Assembly: GCA_016808115.1 (NCBI GenBank)
Contig: JAEQBH010006392.1
Location: 62,001 to 126,000, forward strand
Source: Tetrastigma voinierianum
Taxonomy: Eukaryota; Streptophyta; Magnoliopsida; Vitales; Vitaceae
DNA: 64,000 bases
Direction of reading: 5' to 3'
Shown here piece by piece: positions 21,117 through 31,340 of this stretch (position 1 is its first letter; each line of letters opens with the position of its first letter). The notes under the pieces were generated by a model, which had not been told where the DNA came from, ran no database searches, and was given only the letters and a program-made list of their open reading frames with translations. The translations under genes and the position numbers were made by a program.

Positions 21117-22668
21117 TGCTCAAAAGGTAATTTTCAACCCTATTAGATAGGGTTTTGAGTGCTTTGATCACACTATGTCATTATACCAATTTGAAGTGTT
21201 TTGTTTAATTTTAAGTAAATACTTATGCCATTTAGGTGTTTTTTGTTGCTTTGTGTGTTCAGGCACTTTTAGAATTCAATCTCACATAAAGGATGAATCA
21301 TGAAGTCAATTCAAGTCTCAGCCATCAACCACTCAGAATCAATGAGGTTCATACAAATTTTTCTAAGAAAATGATGTGCTGATATGTGAATAAAATGGAA
21401 TAGCAAATAGAACAAGGGCAATGGAACAAGAGTCGCAGATCCTCGCATTTTTTCGCTTAGTTACGAAATCGGGCAACCTTGCACGAAATTGATGCCCGTC
21501 ATGCTTTGTAATTAATGCAAAACCGCCTTCAAACTTGGCAGGAATTACATCCTTGTCCTTGTTGAATCCTTAGTCACACAGTTTCTTTCACATATTTTAC
21601 ACTGAGGAGGCCTATATAAAGCCCTCTGTTTTGTAAACCTAAGCAATAATTTCAAGCATCAGCCAAAATAATAGTTGTAAAAGCTTACTTTAAATAAATT
21701 GTTTTATTTTTTAAGTTTTGCTTTTATTTTCTCTTCTCTCTCTTTCTTCTCTTCTTCATTTTCCCCAACAAACACACCCTGAGATACAACTCAAGAGATA
21801 AGCCACATGCTCCTCTCAGCAGGGCAGCTAGCTTCAAGGCTTGCACATGTCATTCTCATGTACTGTAAAAGCTACTGGGTAGTGTATTTATGGCCCTTAT
21901 TCAAAACTCACTTCGTATAACACGGATGTTATCAGCCTTGGCCAATACTTCCATGCTTTAGATCCAGTTGCTTAAGGATGTGTACCGTGGTTTCAGATGG
22001 TCCTTACTTGCCTATGAGGTAATATTCACATGTTAAGTTCTTCAAACTAGTAGGTTAAATAACATTTGCTTTTATTGTTTTGGCCAATACTTCCATGCTT
22101 TAGGGACCACAAGGGTTCTGGGTGAGAGAGATGCAATCAGGATTCTTAGATGTCTTTACTGCCTTTAAAAATGATAATGTAATGCTAGTTTTTAAACAAA
22201 AAGGGGCCATAACTGCATCCCTGTGGTTTAATTAAATAGATAGATAAAACGAGGACATGTGTTCGCCTCTAGCTGCTGGTGCCATGATCTAATTCTTCAA
22301 AGTGAATTTATTCACTTTAAATTTCAGTTTTTACCATTTCCAAAAGATTAGTTTCGCTTACCATTTTATTTGCTACTCAGCGCTTTACCATTTCCGCTTT
22401 TTGCAATTTCAGCTTTTAAAACTATTTACGCTTCGCTTCACCATCCACTTAACTTTCGGGCTTTTTACGCCATTAAGCTTTCAAACCACTTCCCATTGCT
22501 TAACCAAACCCAAAATCCAAATTTAATTCACTAGCTTAGATTTCACTAAATCATTCAGACGAAGAAAACCCATCCCCGTGTTCGACCCTTTCAGACCGCT
22601 ATGTCGCAAAAGAGTCGATCACTGCAAGAGGGAGGAACTAGGGATATACAAATTTGATTCACACCCTA
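21117..22668 (+). repeat. 3' LTR of IGS-inserted Tat/Athila-type element
   Basis: Second copy of the 15,930-17,505 repeat, ending near GATTCACACCCTA, where IGS C repeats (GTGGCACGACCAGTG) resume. The two LTRs differ by many small indels, so insertion age cannot be read from this sequence. Confidence 0.85.
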
Positions 22669-24240
22669 CCGTGGCACGACCAGTGTCTCTACTAGTGCCA
22701 TGCCATGAATAGACATGGTTCTCGCCATGCCGCGATATGCCTAGACATGGTTCCCGCCTGCTCGCTTGTGACAGGTGCCATGGCCTGCGACATTAGCGCT
22801 TGCTATCAGCAGGCAGCTCACCATCATTGGCGACACGCCCGAGACCAGGTCTCCCGCCTAGTGCCAAGGACATGCCCAGGCACCCAAGATTCAGCCCAGT
22901 GCTCGCCTACACCCGTGCCCTCGACCAGTGTCAGCTCTAACACCTGCGGCCCCGCCTGCCATGACACCCTGAAAGCACCTGATCTCGGCCTATGCTTGCC
23001 TACACCCGCTCCCGCCAAGTTTTCAAGACCTGCCCCACTAGTGCCATGCCATGAATGCACACTGCCTCGTCCCAGTGACATGCCATGCCCACATCGTGGT
23101 GCCTCTACCAAGGCAAGGCATGCCCAGCACTGCTCGGGCCTAGTGCCATGACACGCTCAGGGCACCTGTCTCACAAGTCTGGGCCGCTGACATGCCCAGA
23201 GAAGGGTCCCGCCAAGGTCCTCGTCAGACAAAGGTGCCATGACCTGCTGATTACGCCATGCCTGGCCACAGGTGCTCCGGTTTACAGGTTGGCATGCTCG
23301 CACCTGCCCCTGGGCCAAGGCTAGCGATCATTTACACTCCGCGTTCTGGCCTAGTGCCAGCCGCTCATGAATGCACACCTGCCCTCGCCTGACACGCCAT
23401 GCCTACGTGGTGCTCCCCAGCTTCAAGGCAAGGCATGGCCTAGGCACCTGCTCTGGGCTTAGTGTTACGACACGCCAAGGCACCCACCGTGGCCCAGTGC
23501 CATGACACGCCCAGACATGGCCCCTCCCGCCCAGCCCGCCCCATCGTGGCGCCACGGCCCGCTGACACGCCATGCCCACACAGCAGGCTCGCCAAGGCAA
23601 GGCATGCCCACACGCGGTCTGCCTGCCAGCCACATACTACACCTGGCCCCTGCCCCTGAAGGCTACGGCTCCAAGACTGTCTGCCTAAAGGCCACGGCCC
23701 GGCACTGTTCTGGCTCAAGGTCACGGCACAAGACCAGGCCTCACTCTAGCTATGATTGTTTCTTTCTTCCAGTACATCTCTGGCCAGTGTCATGGCTCAA
23801 GACTGGTTCTGGGCCTGTGTGCTTGCCTAAGATCTGTTTCTGGCCAAGGCCATGACACGCCCAGCACCCGATCCTACTAGCGCCACGGCACGCCCAGGGC
23901 AAGGCGATCCCGGCCCCGCTGTCACGTTCCGCACCGTTCCTACTGCGCTTCGCCTGCCACCTGGTGCCCCGCCTAGTGCCGCGCATGCCGCGCCCAGCAC
24001 CCGCGATCTCGGCCTGGCAGCCGAAGCGGCATGCCCAGCACGATTCGGCCTAGTGCATGCCTCCTAGGAACCCGCCCTGGCCGCGTCGCTAGCACATGGC
24101 ACCGCCAGTTGCCTCGCATGCCTCGAATATCTGGCCGAGTCTCGGCCACGGCAGTTCTACCAGGCCATGACACATGCCTAGACACCTGATCTCTGGGCCT
24201 ACATGCCTGGGCACCTGCCTCTGCTCAGTGCCAGGCGCCA
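22669..24240 (+). repeat. IGS C-type subrepeat array (unit 1, second part)
   Basis: Continuation of the split C array in the same orientation, with words CTAGTGCCATGACA, GCCAAGGCAAGGCATGCCCA and CATGCCCAGGCACC. More degenerate than the array at 31,341-37,089. Open frames here (for example 22,705-23,151) follow the repeat and are not genes. Confidence 0.7.
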
Positions 24241-24340
24241 GCTGCCATGCCAGATTAAACCTCGCCTTGTTTCAAAAAACATCGCTTTTTTGTGGTCAGG
24301 TTTATTTCTATCATGAATGTGCCATTCCATGCCTAAGACT
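24241..24340 (+). repeat. Short AT spacer between C and B arrays
   Basis: Contains AAAAAACATCGC, TTTATTTCTATCATGAATG and TGCCATTCCATGCC, the reverse complement of the spacers at 31,216-31,340 and 53,420-53,489. Its constant place makes it a useful IGS landmark. Confidence 0.7.
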
Positions 24341-25190
24341 CCAAGTACCGGTCTAGTGCTATGGCATGCCATGCCTAGACATCTGGCTCCTGGGCCAGTG
24401 CTATGCCATGCCATGCCTAGACACACGATGCCCTGTCATACTATGGCATGCCATGCCTAGACACACCTGGCCTCCGCGCCTATACGGCATGCCATGCCTA
24501 GACACACCTGGGCCCTGCCAGCTATGGCATGCCATGCCTGAAAACAACATACTGGGGCTCCTGGGTTACTATGGCATGCCATGCCTGACACACTGGGTCT
24601 CCGCGCCTAGCCATGGCACGCCATGCCCGACAACACCTGGCTCCACAACCGGGGCCCTGTGGTTAGTGCGCTGGCACGCCACGCCCAGACACACCCGGCC
24701 CTGCCAAGGCTATGGCATGCCATGCCTAGACACACCTGGGGTCTCTGCCAGTGCTACGGCATTCCACGCCTGGGGACACCTGGCCCTGGCTCCTGCTGCT
24801 GCACGGCATGCCATGCCCAGACACACTGGGCCCTGCGCCCCAAGAAGTGCTGAGCAGACGCCATGCCTCAGACACACTTGGCCTCTGTGGCCTCTGGGCT
24901 AGTGCTATGGCATGCCATGCCCAGACACACTGGGCCCTACAGTGCTATGGCATGCCACAGCCTGGACACCTGGCCCTGGCGCCTGCTATGGCATGCCATG
25001 CATAGACACACCTGGCCCTCGGTCTAGTGTTATGCCATGTCTGCATGATATGGCCCCATTCACATTATCACACCACACGACCCGGCCCTACGTCAAGCCA
25101 TGCCATGCCTAGACATAAAACCCCCACTAAGTGTTTCATCATGCCTAGGACACACCCGAGTCATCAATACACAGATGCCGTTGCGACACG
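24341..25190 (+). repeat. IGS B-type subrepeat array (unit 1)
   Basis: About 43-bp repeats, GCTATGGCATGCCATGCC followed by TAGACACACCTGGCCC, the reverse complement of the B arrays at 30,200-31,215 and 52,000-53,430. The GGCATGCC core is itself palindromic. Confidence 0.8.
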
Positions 25191-26045
25191 TGCGCCTGTT
25201 TATGCTTTGCCACGCCACTTAACTGCTCCATCGTGTCAAGAAATGTAATTTGGCTATTGATAGCCTCACACATTGGAGCAGGCGCCACAACCTCGCTGGC
25301 CCCTCCATGCCACAGACCCGCTGGCAATATCGGGTGGCTTTCCGTACCTATGCCTTAATCGCTTCCCCAACCATGCCTGCTTACCTCCATTGTTTCTTCC
25401 TCATTCATTGTTCAAAATATCATCTCAAGACAAAAATGTTTTCAATACCTTTTCCCATGTTTTCCCTATATTCCTATATTTTTGAGAAAAAATTTAAAAT
25501 TATCACTTTTTCATTTAAAATATTATCAAATATTAATATTTTATAGTAAAATATTGCACTCCAGTATTCAAATCTTAAATCAATTTTCCCCATTTTCCCT
25601 ATTTTCCCCCTATATTTTTCCTCCGTTCACCCTATTTTCTTTCGCCATTTTTCAAGAAAATAAATTAAAATAAAATATTTCCTCCACTTCAAATCGATCA
25701 ATTCTGGTCCCAAATATTTTTCTCTGTATGTGAAAAGAATTTTAAAATATTTACTATTTTCTCCTTATTTTTCCCTATTTCCATTCTAGTAAATAAATGA
25801 AAATAATATTTGCTGGCCCAAATTTTTCTTTTTCTCACATGTATAATTATTATAAAGAGAATTCAAAAAATCTGACTAAAATCGCTTTCCTCGGGTTAAA
25901 ATTTGCCATTATGTTCCTCAAGCATGTGATGTCTCCTCCAGATTTTTCCAAAAGGCTTATATCGCTTTTATGGGGTGTTGCCTCTATGGGCTTCATAAAC
26001 AAGACCGCCTTAGGGCACGTTAGATCATATGGTCGCCTCTCTACA
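25191..26045 (+). repeat. AT-rich IGS module (unit 1, inverted relative to the others)
   Basis: Reverse complement of 29,400-30,200: CCCTATTTTCC-type words in place of AAAATAGGG, TTTCCTCCACTTCAAATCG (25,677) and CATGTATAATTATTATAAAG (25,838). The conserved tail occupies about 25,250-25,380. Confidence 0.78.
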
Positions 26046-26200
26046 GAATACACCCATGCCACTGTGGCATGGGCGTTGCTCATATGCCACCCACAAGCCC
26101 TCGACATCCGATCGCGCAGAGCTAGACAATGACCCCGCCGCTTGCTCTCCCATCGCAGCCGTTGTCGACTCCTCGTTGCTCAAGACGTGCCATGCTACTT
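26046..26200 (+). repeat. Conserved IGS block with palindrome (unit 1)
   Basis: Contains CCCATGCCAC-T-GTGGCATGGG at 26,053-26,073, GCTCATATGCCACCCA, AGCCCTCGACATC and GCTTGCTCTCCCATCG. It is the reverse complement of the block at 591-870. Confidence 0.7.
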
Positions 26201-27825
26201 GCCCACCTGACGCTCTCCACGCAAAGCATGCCCCTGCCCCCACGCTGTTTCGAGCCGGGCGCGTACGCCCCCGTCTCCCACGTTGCTCCGCCTACATGCC
26301 CCCAGGCACCCAAGTGGCCCAGCACCCGCCTCGGGCACGGTGCCCCGGGCCCCAGCAATCTGCTCTAGACACCTGCCCCCGCCCCAGCGCATGCCTGCAC
26401 AGGCGCCCCCGCCTAGCACCCTGCCCAGACATGGCGCCCGTCTGCATCTCGCTCCGCATTGTGTGCTCTGGCCTAGCACTCCGTCTCTAGATACGGTGCC
26501 CCACCCACCTCATTGGCACGGTGCCCCACTAGCACCGCCCAGACACCCAAGGTCTCTACTGTCTCCCGCCGCCTTGCCCGGGCATGGTGCCCTACTACAG
26601 CATGCCCTCGACAGTTCTACCAGCATGCCTGCACAGCCTCGTCTGTCTCTCGCTCCTAAATGGCGGCCCGGCCACAGATGCCTTCGACAAGTCGCCCTAC
26701 AGCACCTGTCCCGGCATGGTGCCCTACTTAGTTGTACGCCCTCCCCACAGTTGCCCCTGGCCAGTTGCCTGCTCCCGCATGGTGCCCTGGCTTGCCATGA
26801 CAGCCCCCCGACAGTGGCGGGGCCTCCCGCCTCAGTGCACGCCCAGACAAAGCCCCTCGACCCACCAAGATGCCTGTATCAGGTGCCCTACCAGCGCATG
26901 CCCTCGACAGTATGTCTCCCACTAAATACCTGTCTCGGGCACGGTGCCCTGCCTAGCGCACGCCCCCGACAGCAGGCCCTCTACCTGCATGCCCTCGACA
27001 GGCTCCCTACCTAGTGCATGCCCCGATCAGGCGCCCGGCCCGCTGCACGCCCTGCATTGCAGCTCTACCACTGCACGTATCTACCACTGCGGTTGGTCTA
27101 GTTCATGCCCAGCACCCGGCTCCTCTCGCTCAGCACCTACTAAGTTCGCTTAAAGGTAATGCCCAGCCATGGTGCCTCGCCTAGTGCCTTGCCTGCAAGG
27201 TGCCTTCACCTAGTGCATGCCCAGGCGCACGCCTCGGCCTGCTGCACGCCAGCATGGTGCCCCTGCCAAGGCCTCGCTTTAGGCATGTGCCACGGGCTCA
27301 GGCACGCCGCCTCGCTGCTACCCCGGGCTGCACACACCCATGCCACTTCAGGGCATGGGCGTGCTCATATGCCACACCCTGGGTCCTCGAAGATCCGACA
27401 CATGGCAACACATCCAGCACATCACCCTACAAAGCTTGTCGACTGTCACACACGCCCTGGATCTGAGGGGCGGATGTCCCTCACACTACACATGATGCTC
27501 GCTATGCCTGGCACTGCACTATCTGCACTGTCCAGTACATCTGATTCACCCAGCTATGCTGAGGTCATGTCTAGATGGTTCTATTTTTAATGATCCCACC
27601 CAAACTGCTTGCCTTGTCAGGCAAGGTTCCTCGGTTTAGTGCCCCGGGCCTAGGCAACGGTTCCTTCCCTAGTGCCTTGCTCCAGCTAATCTGCCCGGAC
27701 TAGTGCCATGATTACGCCCAGGCACCTGCTCGTCGAAAGGCATGCCTGTGACACGGTGCTCGGCCTAAGATTACGCCACATGCCTAGACACTGGTTCTAA
27801 GATAGTTCATTGCCTAGACAGTACA
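26201..27825 (+). repeat. IGS A-type subrepeat array with internal copy of the conserved block (unit 1)
   Basis: Roughly 30-bp GC-rich repeats, GGCACGGTGCCC, CTAGCGCATGCCC and CTAGTGCATGCCC, in the opposite orientation to 28,216-29,085. A second, degenerate copy of the palindrome block lies at about 27,330-27,480 (CCCATGCCACTTCAGGGCATGGG, GCTCATATGCCACACC), matching the arrangement at 49,700-49,930 in the unit 2-3 IGS. The long open frame at 26,283-27,014 is an artefact of repeat composition. Confidence 0.68.
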
Positions 27826-27829
27826 TGGT

Positions 27830-28165
27830 GGCTTAGACCGCTTAGCTTGCAATCTTGTCGTCTTAGGCTTGTCTTCTCAAGGCTCGACCAACTATTCGGT
27901 TGTTCGAAATAGTGGTTATCATTCTTCTCATGCCTACAATGACAAGCAACATCACTTGTTGCTCGTGTGTTTCTTAGAGACAACTCCCAACTAGTCACTT
28001 CGTCAGGTGTGATGACCAAGGTCCCATGGCAGAGGTGTTTATAGCTGTGACAGAGGTCTGCAGTAATCGAACCACGCCCCACGCCTCCTCATTCTGGGCC
28101 TACAAAGCGCCAATCAAGCCTCGCATCGCCAAATGGCCGGTTCCCTGTGTCGCCTCTCCCATCTT
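27830..28165 (+). other. 5' ETS segment following unit 1 IGS (plus orientation)
   Basis: Matches the reverse complement of 48,960-49,330: CTTAGGCTTGTCTT, GAAATAGTGGTTATCATTCTTCT, CATCACTTGTTGCT, CAACTAGTCAC, CCTCCTCATTCT and a TGTGT(C/T)GCC(T)TCCC word near 28,155. It is therefore the leader of the next plus-strand rDNA unit, cut short: roughly the last 300 bp before 18S are absent. Confidence 0.7.
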
Positions 28166-28169
28166 CGGG

Positions 28170-28212
28170 AAGTCAAGGCTCGTTTCAAAGATTGCCATGC
28201 ATGTAAGTATGA
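28170..28212 (+). rRNA. 18S rRNA 5' stub
   Basis: GCTCGTTTCAAAGATT followed by GCCATGCATGTAAGTATGAACC matches bases near the 5' end of plant 18S (GCTTGTCTCAAAGATTAAGCC, ATGCATGTGTAAGTATGAAC). The match ends at about 28,212 and A-type IGS repeats of the opposite orientation begin. This marks the breakpoint between the plus- and minus-oriented rDNA blocks. Confidence 0.7.
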
Positions 28213-28215
28213 ACC

Positions 28216-29085
28216 AGCCTAGGCAAGGCACCAGAGAAGGCAACATGGCTAGGCATGCACTAAATCCAGGCACCGCCGTGCTCAGCGGTAAGGCCCCGTG
28301 CCTAGGCATGAATTACAGGCCGAGGCACCGCGGGATTCAGCCATGCACTAGCCGAGGCAACTCGTCTAGGCATGCACTAGGCCGAGGCACCCGTCTGTGC
28401 ATGCACTAGTCGAGGCACCCCTCTCGGGTCGGCGTACGCACCAGGCCGAGGCACCCGTCGGTACGCACTGTATCGGCGCGCGCACCATGCCCAAAAGCAA
28501 GGCACTAGGGGCCGAGGCACCGTCGAGGCATGCACCAGGCCGAGGCACCTCGCCTAGGCATGCACTAGGTCGAGGCACCCGCCCAGGCATGCACTAGGCC
28601 AGCACCTGGCCGAGGGGCATGCACCAGGTCGAGGCACCATGCCCAGGCAAGGCACCAAAGTCGAGGCAACTTGTCGGTACGCACTAGTCGGTAAGCACCA
28701 TGCCCGTGCAAGGCACTGCCGCGCACCCCTCGCCTGCATGCATCGCCGTCGCGAGGCACCTGTCGAGGGCATGCACTAGCCGAGGCACCATGCCTGTGCA
28801 AGTGTGAGCAACCGAAAGGCACCGTGTCTGGGCAAGGTACTAGTCGGCACCATGCCCAAGCTACTAAAGTCGAGGCACCATGTTCAGCAAGGTACAGGGC
28901 CGAGGCACCATGTTCAGTATGCGGTACTGTGCCAAGGCACCATGTTCAGTAAGGTACTAGGGCCGAGGCACTCTGCCTAGGCATGCACCAGTCGAGGCAA
29001 CGTGTCTAGGCAAGGTACTAGGTCGAGGCACCAATGCTCAGCTAAAGGTACCAGGGCACCGCCCAGAGGCATGCACTAAAGTGAG
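28216..29085 (-). repeat. IGS A-type subrepeat array (unit 2)
   Basis: About 30-bp repeats with GGCATGCACTAGGCCGAGGC, CACCATGCCCAGGCAAGG and CGAGGCACC. Its start at 28,216-28,370 corresponds to the middle of the array at 49,930-50,930 (shared GCACCGCGGGATTC), so the array appears to be entered part-way. Confidence 0.8.
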
Positions 29086-29399
29086 GCAATGGGGGAACGA
29101 GGGGCATGGCTTCGCCAACGCAAGGCAACGGGGGAACGAGAGGCATGCTTGCAACGTGGGGAACGTCCGCCCATAGTCGCGGCCACTGGCAAGCAGCATG
29201 GCATCTAGTAACGAGTCGACAACGATCAAGGTGGGAGAGCAAGCAACTGGTCATCGGTTTCAAATTCTACCGGCAATCTGGATGTCGAGGGCTCGGGTGG
29301 CATATGAGCACTCTTCCATGCCACGAAAGTGGCATGGGTGTGTGCACGCCGGGCGCTAAAGGCGGTCGTTGCAGCTCAGCCGTGCGCCGCCAAGCCTTA
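29086..29399 (-). repeat. Conserved IGS block with palindrome (unit 2)
   Basis: Copy of the 591-870 block: GGGGAACGAGGGGCATGG, CGTCCGCCCATAG, GGGAGAGCAAGCAACTGG, GATGTCGAGGGCT and the palindrome CCATGCCAC-GAAA-GTGGCATGG at 29,316-29,337. Confidence 0.72.
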
Positions 29400-30199
29400 C
29401 GAGGCAACCACCCCCCCCAAAGAGCAATATAAGCCTTTTCGGGAAAAAATCCTGAGGAGACATCACACATGCTTCGAGGAGACATAATGGCAAATTTTAA
29501 CCAGAAAGCGATTTTAGTCCCGCTTTTTTATGCATTCTCTTTTTTATAATAATTATACATACAAGAAAAAGAAGAAAAATTTGGACGTTAAAAATATTTA
29601 TTTTTATTTATTTACTAGAAAAATAGGGTGGGCTAGGGAAAAATAGAGAAAATAGTAAAATATTTTTAAAATTCATTTTTTCACATGGGAAAAATATTCA
29701 GGGACCAGAATTGATCGATTTGAAGTGGAGGAAATATTTTATTTTAATTTATTTACTGGAAAAATAGGCGAAAAATAGGTGAAAACAGGGAAAAATAGGG
29801 GGGAAAATAGGGGAAAAGAATTGATTTAAGATTTGACTATCGAATGCAATATTTACTATAAAATATTAATATTTGATAATATTTTAAATGAAAAAGGATA
29901 ATTTTAAATTTTTTCTCTAAAAAAATATAGAATATAGGGGGAAAACACGGGAAAAGGTATTGAAACATTTTTGTCATGAGAATGATATTTTGAACAATGA
30001 ATGAGGAAGAAACAATGAATGTGAAACGAGCATGTATTAGGGGAAGCGATTAAGGCATAGGTGCGAAAGCCACCAATATTGCCTGGGTGCAATGGCATGG
30101 AGGACAAACAAGGGTTGTGGCACATCAATATTGCCGAGGCACCTATCATCATTGCAAATTACATTTCGCACGATGGAACTAAGTTACCGTGGCGTTGGC
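29400..30199 (-). repeat. AT-rich IGS module (unit 2)
   Basis: Same module as 880-1,715, with words AAAATAGGGTGGG, AAAATAGGGGGGAAAATAGG, TGGGAAAAATATTCAGGGACC and GATTTGAAGTGGAGGAAATA. It ends in the conserved tail around 30,040-30,175 (CATAGGTGCGAAAGCCACCA, GGAGGACAAACAAGGG). Confidence 0.8.
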
Positions 30200-31215
30200 A
30201 AAGCACTACAGGTCGAGGCAGGTGTCATGGCATGGCATGCAATAGCACTAGGGCGAGGCCCCGTGTGTCTAGGCATGACAGCACTGGGACCGAGGCCCTA
30301 TGTTCAGCATGGCATGGCACTAGCGCCGAGGCCCCTGTGTTCAGCATGACAAAGCGCTTTCAGACCCAGGCCATATGTCTAGGCATGGCATAGCACTAGG
30401 CCGAGGCTGGGCCCCGTGTGTCGATGCATAGCATGCCATAAAGACTGCCGAGTCTCGTGTGTTCAGCATGGCATGCCATGCTGACTCACTCGAGGCCCTT
30501 CCGCAGGTTCAGTGCATGGCATTGCCATAAGATTTGTACTCGAGGCCCCGAGGTCAGGTGCTCCAGGCATGGTATTATGGCAGCCTAGCTCCGAGGCGCC
30601 GAGGCCCCGTGGCAGCCCAGGCATGGCATGCCACAAGACTGCCCCGAGGCCCCAAGGCCCCGGTAGCTCCAGTAACGGAATGCCACAAGACTGCCACTCG
30701 AGCCCCGCAAGGCCCAGGGGCGCACGCCATGACTCAGCCCGAGGCCCCGTGTGTTCCAGGCATGGCATGCCATAGCACCAGCCCGAGGCCCCGAGGCGCG
30801 GAGGCCCCGTGTGTCTAGGCATGGCATGCCATGCGATTCAGCGCGAGTGTCTCCCGCAGGTCTGTGCACATGGTACGCCATACACTCACCCCGCGCCCCA
30901 TTTGTTCCAGCGGCGGTACGCCATAGCACTAGGCGCGAGGCCTCGTGGTGTCTAGGGCGGCATGCCATAGCACTCACCGAGGTCCCGTGTGTCTAGGCAT
31001 GGCATGCCATAGCACCAGCGCGAGGCCTCAGAACTAGCATGGTACGCATAAAGACTCAGCCGAGGCATCGTGTGTCTAGGCATGGCATGGCATGGCATAG
31101 CACTAGGCCGAGGCCCCGTGTGTCTAGGCATGGCATGGCATAACACTAGGCCGAGGCCCCTTGTGTCTAGGCATGGCATGCCATAGCACTAGACCGAGGC
31201 ACCGTGTCTAGGCAT
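30200..31215 (-). repeat. IGS B-type subrepeat array (unit 2)
   Basis: About 43-bp monomers: GAGGCCCCGTGTGTCTAGG followed by CATGGCATGCCATAGCAC and TAGGCC. The last few monomers (31,070-31,200) are the cleanest and show the period well; inner ones are degraded. Confidence 0.85.
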
Positions 31216-31340
31216 GGAATGGCACATTCATGATAGAAATAAACTTAACCTCAACGTTTTTAAACATGCTGTTTAACTGTATACAAAGGCACTTAAACAA
31301 TCAAACAAAGGTACAATCTTCAGTTCAATCACCAGTCTAG
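31216..31340 (-). repeat. Short AT spacer between B and C arrays (unit 2)
   Basis: GCACATTCATGATAGAAATA then AACTTAACC, poly-T and AAACATGCTGTTTAACTG. Conserved at 53,420-53,489 and inverted at 24,241-24,340. Confidence 0.72.

Larger units (their letters stand above)
15930..22668 (+). mobile_element. Tat/Athila-type Ty3/gypsy LTR element inserted in IGS
   Basis: Two directly repeated LTRs of about 1.57 kb (15,930-17,505 and 21,117-22,668) flank an internal region of about 3.6 kb. A TGGCGCCGTTCTTGGG primer-binding site follows the 5' LTR by a few bases and a purine-rich TTGGGGGTGTGG precedes the 3' LTR. That primer site is characteristic of plant Tat/Athila gypsy elements. The interior is much shorter than an autonomous Athila, and I see no RT, RNase H or integrase motif, so it is probably a non-autonomous derivative. 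It splits the C subrepeat array of the unit 1 IGS. A target duplication could not be made out. The element is AT-rich, unlike the surrounding GC-rich repeats. Confidence 0.8.

Noticed and set aside
26283..27014. Open reading frame of 243 codons across A repeats
   Set aside because: It lies entirely in GC-rich tandem spacer repeats, has a proline/histidine/alanine-rich composition dictated by the repeat, and has no counterpart in the other copies of the array.
28216..29085. Regularly spaced short repeats that resemble a CRISPR array
   Set aside because: Monomers are contiguous with no unique spacers, they degrade gradually, no cas genes occur, and the surroundings are plant rDNA.
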